A stretch of DNA of 64,000 nt. Source: Streptomyces roseolilacinus. GTDB lineage: Bacteria; Actinomycetota; Actinomycetes; Streptomycetales; Streptomycetaceae. The notes beneath the pieces were generated by a model that did no database searches, was not told the origin of the DNA, and saw only the letters and a list, made by a program, of their open reading frames with translations. A program made the translations under genes and the position numbers. Positions 59,650-64,000 of the stretch are shown one piece after another; position 1 is the first letter of the stretch, and each line of letters opens with the position of its first letter. The stretch is from assembly GCF_014649335.1 (NCBI RefSeq), contig NZ_BMSV01000014.1, positions 1-64,000 on the forward strand, read 5' to 3'.

Positions 59650-60663
59650 TCACGCACGGGCGGGCGCCCCTTCGCGCGCGAGGACGCGGCGGCGGCGCCA
59701 CAGCACCAGCGGCAGCGCGCCGGCGAGCCCCAGGGCACCGGGACCGGCCGCCGCCACGGCGGCGGCGCTCGGTCCGGCCTGGTCGAACACGTCCGGCACC
59801 GGCAGGGTCGACCAGCGGCCGAGCGGCCAGGCGACGACGATCGCACGGCCCACGACCTCCTCGTCGGAGACCGTGCCGTTGCCCGGGAGCTCCTGGTGGT
59901 AGCGGGAGTCCAGCGAGTTCTGCCGGTTGTCGCCCATCACCCAGATGCGGCCGTCGGGGACCTTGACCGGCCCGAACGGCTCGTCGTCGCACGGCGTGGA
60001 GCCCGGGTACAGGTAGGCGGACTCGTCGAGCGCCTTGCCGTTGAGGAGGACCTTGCCGCCCTTCTTGCACTCGACGGTGTCCCCGCCGACCGCGATGACG
60101 CGCTTGATCAGGTCCTGCTTCTCCGACGACGGCATCAGGCCGATGAAGCTCAGGAACTTCTGCAGCGGGTTCGGCTCGGGCGCGGGCTCGTTGAGCCAGC
60201 CGCCCGGGTCGTGGAAGACGACGACCTCTCCGCGCTCGGGCTCCGAACCGAACCACGGGGTCAGCTTGTCGACCAGCACCCGGTCGCCGCGCTGCAGCGT
60301 GTTCATCATCGACTCGGAGGGGATGGAGAAGGCCTGGACCAGGAAGGTCTTGATCAGCAGCGCCAGCAGCAGGGCGATACCGATCAGCAGCGGCAGTTCC
60401 TTCCAGAAGGAGCGCTGCTTCCTCTCCTCCGGCTGCCCGCCGTCGCCGTCGTCCACGGTGTCGTCGTTGTCCACGCTGTCGCCCTCGGCGTTCTCGGCGC
60501 TCCTCGCGCCGGCCACGTGCGGCGCGTCGCTCCGGACGGCCGCGCTCTCGGTCACGCCCGCGGCGGGCGCCCCGCCCGGGCCGGGGGACGGATCCGCGAG
60601 CTGCCCGCGCCCCTTCTCCGGCTCGTCGCGTCCGGATCGTGCGCCGACCGCCAGATCCCCCAC
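59650..60663 (-). CDS. sipY: Type I signal peptidase SipY
   Basis: A 337-aa signal peptidase with a long acidic N-terminus (about 80 residues), a membrane helix, Ser118 in IPSESMM, Lys187 in LIKRVIAVGGD, the box VMGDNRQNSLDSR and a C-terminal helix. The start GTG 60663 was chosen for GGAG spacing; GTG 60669 is also possible. Its first 112 bases overlap the 3' end of sipX. Confidence 0.92.
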   Translation of the reverse strand: MGDLAVGARSGRDEPEKGRGQLADPSPGPGGAPAAGVTESAAVRSDAPHVAGARSAENAEGDSVDNDDTVDDGDGGQPEERKQRSFWKELPLLIGIALLLALLIKTFLVQAFSIPSESMMNTLQRGDRVLVDKLTPWFGSEPERGEVVVFHDPGGWLNEPAPEPNPLQKFLSFIGLMPSSEKQDLIKRVIAVGGDTVECKKGGKVLLNGKALDESAYLYPGSTPCDDEPFGPVKVPDGRIWVMGDNRQNSLDSRYHQELPGNGTVSDEEVVGRAIVVAWPLGRWSTLPVPDVFDQAGPSAAAVAAAGPGALGLAGALPLVLWRRRRVLAREGAPARA

Positions 60664-61631
60664 ATCCACTCCTCAGTCCGTGCTCTCGCCCGCCCCCGGA
60701 ACAGGGGAAGGCCCACCACTCCCATAACGAGCGGGAGTTCCGCAGGGGTCGGGAGCCGTAGCGATCCATTCGCGTACCAGGGGGACACACTATGCGACGT
60801 GCCGAGCGCCGTCGCGGTCCCGGGCGGCGCGTCCGGGACCGAGGCGAACGCACCCTCGTCGTCCAGCCCGCGCCAGTGGCCGAACGGCCAGGCGATCACG
60901 AAGGCGCGCCCCACGACCTGCTCCTGCGCGATCGTCCCCTGGAACGCCTCGTCGAGGTGGAAGCGCGAGTCGGCCGAGTTGGAGCGGTGGTCCCCGAGGA
61001 CGAACAGACGCCCCTCGGGGACCCTGACGTCGAACGGGATCTGCGAGGGCGCGTTGCCCGGATGGAGGTACGGCTCGTCCAGGGGTACGCCGTTGACGGT
61101 CACCCGCCCGCCGGGGTCGCAGCACTTGACGGTGTCCCCGCCGACGGCGACGACCCGTTTGATGAGGTCCTGCTCGTCGTCCGACGGCAGCAGGCCGATG
61201 AAGGTCAGGGCCTGCTTGATCTGGGCGACGACGACCGGGTCGTCCTTCGGCGGCGTCTGCTCCGCCTGGAGCCAGCCGCCGGGGTCCTTGAAGACGACGA
61301 CGTCGCCGCGCTCCGGCCGCGACCCGAACCAGGGCGTCAGCTTGTCGACCAGTACGCGGTCGTCGATGCGGATCGTCTGCTCCATGGAGCCGGACGGGAT
61401 GACGAACGCCTGCACCAGGAAGGTCTTCAGGACGAGCGCGATGACCACGGCGACCGTGATGAGGAGCGGAATCTCCTTGATCGCGGACCGGCGCCTGCGC
61501 CGCTTCACCCGGCGGGCGAGCCTGCGCCGCTCGGCGCGGCCGGGCAGCGGGCGCCGACCCTCTGCGGACGGCGGTCCGATGGGCGACCGGGTGTCGGCGC
61601 GGTGCCCGCCGCGCCGGCCGCGGCTACCCAT
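60552..61631 (-). CDS. sipX: Type I signal peptidase SipX
   Basis: A 359-aa signal peptidase with a very basic N-terminus (RRRLARRVKRRRRR), a membrane helix, Ser82 in IPSGSMEQT, Lys158 in LIKRVVAVGGD and the box VLGDHRSNSADSR. The C-terminal 55 residues after the last helix (PLVMGVVGLPLFRG) are Arg/Pro-rich and overlap sipY by 112 bp in a different frame. The ATG at 61631 overlaps the sipW stop by 8 nt. Confidence 0.92.
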   Translation of the reverse strand: MGSRGRRGGHRADTRSPIGPPSAEGRRPLPGRAERRRLARRVKRRRRRSAIKEIPLLITVAVVIALVLKTFLVQAFVIPSGSMEQTIRIDDRVLVDKLTPWFGSRPERGDVVVFKDPGGWLQAEQTPPKDDPVVVAQIKQALTFIGLLPSDDEQDLIKRVVAVGGDTVKCCDPGGRVTVNGVPLDEPYLHPGNAPSQIPFDVRVPEGRLFVLGDHRSNSADSRFHLDEAFQGTIAQEQVVGRAFVIAWPFGHWRGLDDEGAFASVPDAPPGTATALGTSHSVSPWYANGSLRLPTPAELPLVMGVVGLPLFRGRARARTEEWMWGIWRSAHDPDATSRRRGAGSSRIRPPARAGRPPRA

Positions 61632-62376
61632 GGCCTCCGCCCGGGGCCGGGGCGTCCGGTACGGCGCCGAAGGCGTCCGTCGCGTCGACGCCGGACCAGC
61701 GCCGCGCCGGCCAGCCGATCCAGTCGGCCCGGCCGATCACCATGTCGACGGGGACCATCCCGCCGCCCGGTGCGCCCAGGTGGTCGCGGGAGTCGCGGGA
61801 CTGGCCGCGGTGGTCGCCCATGACCCAGAGGGTGCCGTCCGGCACCACGATGTCGAAGCGCACCTCGGAGGGGGCGTCACCGGGGTGCAGGTACCCCTCG
61901 TCGACGGGGACGCCGTTCACCTTGATCCTGCCCTCCTCGTCGCAGCACGTCACCCGGTCGCCCCCGACGCCCACGACGCGCTTGACGAAGTCGGTGTCGG
62001 CGGGCTCGGCGAGGCCCAGCGCCGCCGCGGCGCCGTGCAGGAGCCCGGTGACCGGGTTCTCCTCCGGAACGGTACGGAGGAAGGATCCGGTTCCGTCGAA
62101 GACGACGACGTCCCCACGCGCGGGGACGGCGCCGAAACGGTACGCCAGCTTGTTGACGACCACCCGGTCGCCCACCTGGAGCGTCGGCTCCATCGATCCG
62201 CTGGGGATCCGGAAGGGCTGGATGACGAAGTGGCTGACGAGCAGCATGCCGACGGCCCAGGCGAGGCCGAGCAGGCCGGTGGTGCGCCAGGAAAGCGCGA
62301 AGCGCGACCTCCGCTCCGGTCGCCTCTCGGCGTCGGGGGGGAGGTCGCGCTCCGTGTGCTTGGCTTCGGTGTCCAT
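61624..62376 (-). CDS. sipW: Type I signal peptidase SipW
   Basis: A 250-aa signal peptidase: one N-terminal helix, Ser61 in IPSGSMEPT, Lys132 in FVKRVVGVGGD and the box VMGDHRGQSRDSR. It has no C-terminal membrane helix, unlike SipX/Y/Z. First of the overlapping sipW-sipX-sipY group, 69 bp after rplS. Confidence 0.92.
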   Translation of the reverse strand: MDTEAKHTERDLPPDAERRPERRSRFALSWRTTGLLGLAWAVGMLLVSHFVIQPFRIPSGSMEPTLQVGDRVVVNKLAYRFGAVPARGDVVVFDGTGSFLRTVPEENPVTGLLHGAAAALGLAEPADTDFVKRVVGVGGDRVTCCDEEGRIKVNGVPVDEGYLHPGDAPSEVRFDIVVPDGTLWVMGDHRGQSRDSRDHLGAPGGGMVPVDMVIGRADWIGWPARRWSGVDATDAFGAVPDAPAPGGGHG

Positions 62377-62445
62377 CGGGGGCGAGCCTAACCGGCCACC
62401 CTGTGGGGCTCACCCGAAGCGTGGGCCCGCGGGTCGAGCCGGGGC

Positions 62446-62796
62446 TCAGTTGTCGCGCTTCTCCTTGATCTTCGCGGCCTTGCCGCGCAGCTCACGGAGG
62501 TAGTACAGCTTGGCGCGGCGGACGTCACCACGGGTGACGAGCTCGATCTTCTCGAAGATCGGGCTGTGCACCGGGAAGGTGCGCTCGACGCCGACGGAGA
62601 AGGAGACCTTGCGGACCGTGAAGGTCTCGGAGACGCCGGAGCCCTGGCGGCGGATGACGACGCCCTTGAACTGCTGGATACGGGAGCGGTTGCCCTCGAT
62701 GACGCGAACGTGGACGTTCACGGTGTCACCGGGACGGAACGCCGGGACGTCGGTCCGCAGGGACGCGGTGTTGACGATGTCGAGCACGTGAGACAT
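62446..62796 (-). CDS. rplS: 50S ribosomal protein L19
   Basis: A 116-aa ribosomal protein: FRPGDTVNVHVRVIEGNRSR, IQQFKGVVIRRQGSG, and SFSVGVERTFPVHSPIFEKI. The ATG at 62796 follows GAGGAAG. It lies after trmD, as in the common rimM-trmD-rplS order; 62797-62928 shows only a weak hairpin (CCCCT/AGGGG near 62890). Confidence 0.97.
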   Translation of the reverse strand: MSHVLDIVNTASLRTDVPAFRPGDTVNVHVRVIEGNRSRIQQFKGVVIRRQGSGVSETFTVRKVSFSVGVERTFPVHSPIFEKIELVTRGDVRRAKLYYLRELRGKAAKIKEKRDN

Positions 62797-62928
62797 GGTC
62801 GTCTGCTTCCTCGCTGATGCCACAGGTCATCAGCGGCAACTAGAAAATCGGGGTTCGGGTGGCCGTGCGGCGGGTGCGGCGTCGTCTCCCCCTGTGGCAG
62901 GGGCGCCGGCCGGACGTACGGCAGCGGT

Positions 62929-63750
62929 CTAGTCTCCCACGGCCTGCGGTCTGCGCCAAAATCGGCCACCGGGCTCGGGCGCCCAGCCGAGGATGGAGAG
63001 GGTCTCGCGGTCCTTCTTGTCGAAGGCGGCGGGGTCGCACCGCTCGATGAGGTCGGGGCGGTGCAGCGCGGTACGCCGGAGCGCCTCGTCCCGCCGCCAC
63101 CGCGCGATCTTCCCGTGGTGGCCGCTGAGGAGCACGTCGGGGATGCCGTGGCCGCGCCAGACGGGCGGCTTGGTGTAGACGGGGCCCTCCAGGAGGTTGG
63201 CCATGGCGCCGGGGGCGAACGAGTCGTCCCGGTGGGACTCGGCGTTGCCCAGGACGCCCGGGAGGAGCCGGGCCACGGCCTCGGTGATCACCAGGACGGC
63301 GGCCTCCCCGCCGGCCAGGACGTAGTCGCCGATGGACACCTCGTACACGGGCATCCGCGTGGCGTACTCGTCCGTGACGCGGCGGTCGATGCCCTCGTAG
63401 CGGGCCGGCGTGAAGATCAGCCAGGGCCGCTGCGACAGCTCGACGGCGAGCTCCTGGGTGAAGGGGCGCCCGCTGGGCGTGGGGACGACGAGCACGGGCC
63501 CGTGGGCGCCGGCCTCGTACCCGGCGGCGGTGACCTCGTCGAGGGCGTCGCCCCAGGGCTCGGTCTTCATGACCATGCCGGGGCCGCCGCCGTAGGGCGT
63601 GTCGTCGACGGTGTGGTGCCGGTCGTACGTCCAGCGGCGCAGGTCGTGGACGTGGACGTCGAGCCGGCCGCGGGCGCGGGCCTTGCCGACGAGCGAGACG
63701 TCCAGCGGGTCGAGGTACTCGGGGAAGATCGTGACGACGTCGAGCCGCAT
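62929..63750 (-). CDS. trmD: tRNA (guanine37-N1)-methyltransferase
   Basis: A 273-aa SPOUT methyltransferase forming m1G37 in tRNA. It has MRLDVVTIFPEYL, DTPYGGGPGMVMKTEPW, TPARYEGIDRRV, and SIGDYVLAGGEAAVLVITEA of the SAM-binding knot. The ATG at 63750 overlaps the rimM stop (TGATG). Confidence 0.97.
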   Translation of the reverse strand: MRLDVVTIFPEYLDPLDVSLVGKARARGRLDVHVHDLRRWTYDRHHTVDDTPYGGGPGMVMKTEPWGDALDEVTAAGYEAGAHGPVLVVPTPSGRPFTQELAVELSQRPWLIFTPARYEGIDRRVTDEYATRMPVYEVSIGDYVLAGGEAAVLVITEAVARLLPGVLGNAESHRDDSFAPGAMANLLEGPVYTKPPVWRGHGIPDVLLSGHHGKIARWRRDEALRRTALHRPDLIERCDPAAFDKKDRETLSILGWAPEPGGRFWRRPQAVGD

Positions 63751-64000
63751 CAGCGACCGTCCCCGTCCTCGCCGGCCGCACCGCCGGAGGCGTCGGCGGC
63801 GGTGCCGGTGCCGGTGCCGGTGGCGTCGGTCTCACCCTCCGCGCGGGCGGAGGCGATCACGGCGCGGTCGTCGATGAGGCCGGGCGGCGGGACGATGACC
63901 GCCTTCTGCTCGTCGAGGTCGACCTCGGTGACGATCTCCTCGACGAACGGGATCAGCACCTCGGTGCCGTCGGGCCGCTCGACCACGAACAGGTCCTGGT
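63750..64000 (-). CDS. rimM: Ribosome maturation factor RimM (C-terminal part)
   Basis: The last 83 codons of rimM; the gene continues past the right edge. It contains LIPFVEEIVTEVDLDEQKAV and IVPPPGLID, the PRC-barrel end of RimM, which helps 30S assembly at the S19 region. After this the protein has an extra Gly/Thr/Ala-rich tail of about 40 residues (TGTGTGTAADASGG). It overlaps trmD by 1 nt. Confidence 0.9.
   Translation of the reverse strand, partial: QDLFVVERPDGTEVLIPFVEEIVTEVDLDEQKAVIVPPPGLIDDRAVIASARAEGETDATGTGTGTAADASGGAAGEDGDGR

Noticed and set aside
1..64000. tRNA genes, prophage, transposons or a biosynthetic gene cluster
   Set aside because: None recognised by reading both strands; I cannot exclude a tRNA without a covariance-model search.

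Overview
The window is high-GC actinobacterial chromosome, almost certainly Streptomyces. Third codon positions are nearly all G/C and GTG/TTG starts are frequent. It carries the sporulation sigma factor gene whiG, a cluster of four type I signal peptidases next to rplS, a chitinase with a DasR-type operator, and the Streptomyces-type rpsB-tsf-pyrH-frr-cdsA-rlmN order. The gene order resembles what I remember of the S. coelicolor SCO5590-SCO5700 region; that is recollection, not a search. Most of the window is core chromosome. I see no prophage, transposase, secondary-metabolite cluster or tRNA.

Layout. (1) 1-5.1 kb, minus: ispG (partial), a site-2 protease, dxr, and a second EPSP-synthase-like gene, divergent from an IclR regulator. 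(2) 5.3-16.9 kb: a secreted protein, acyl-CoA dehydrogenase, aldehyde dehydrogenase, EamA exporter, PucR regulator and a VirD4/FtsK-like ATPase; then, on the plus strand, gabT and a PAP2 phosphatase. (3) 16.8-25.5 kb, minus: chitinase, a hypothetical protein, an FAD oxidoreductase and a polyamine ABC transporter, preceded by the remnant of an aldehyde dehydrogenase gene. (4) 25.5-33.7 kb: NADAR protein, two DUF4190 proteins, probable aminodeoxyfutalosine deaminase, GDPD, a collapsed methyltransferase remnant, a two-component system, a serine hydrolase and two membrane proteins. (5) 34-37.5 kb: aldehyde dehydrogenase divergent from an Lrp regulator and an omega-aminotransferase. (6) 37.7-45.9 kb: an ABC pair with a degenerate signature motif, a LOG-family protein, a membrane protein and a TPP-riboswitch-controlled thiamine ABC operon. 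(7) 46-64 kb: housekeeping genes: rlmN, cdsA, frr, pyrH, tsf, rpsB, an M23 peptidase, a TetR, whiG, dprA, comM-like, yraN, DUF2469, NUDIX, sipZ/Y/X/W, rplS, trmD and rimM (partial).

How the genes work together: the 6-37 kb region looks like a dispersed polyamine/GABA catabolic neighbourhood. It has uptake (potDABC), amine oxidation or transamination (FAD oxidoreductase, omega-aminotransferase), aldehyde oxidation (two ALDHs and one ALDH remnant) and GABA transamination (gabT), with Lrp and PucR regulators alongside.

The most unusual observations are two collapsed genes that keep recognisable ends (an ALDH C-terminus before potD; a DUF574-type methyltransferase reduced to 92 codons but still overlapping both neighbours by GTGA), a lone type I-E CRISPR-repeat-like sequence between cdsA and rlmN, palindromic repeats inserted in frame in two genes, an EPSP-synthase paralogue with Ala at the classical Gly96 position, and several paired operator-like repeats. 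I did not find a complete undescribed multi-gene system.
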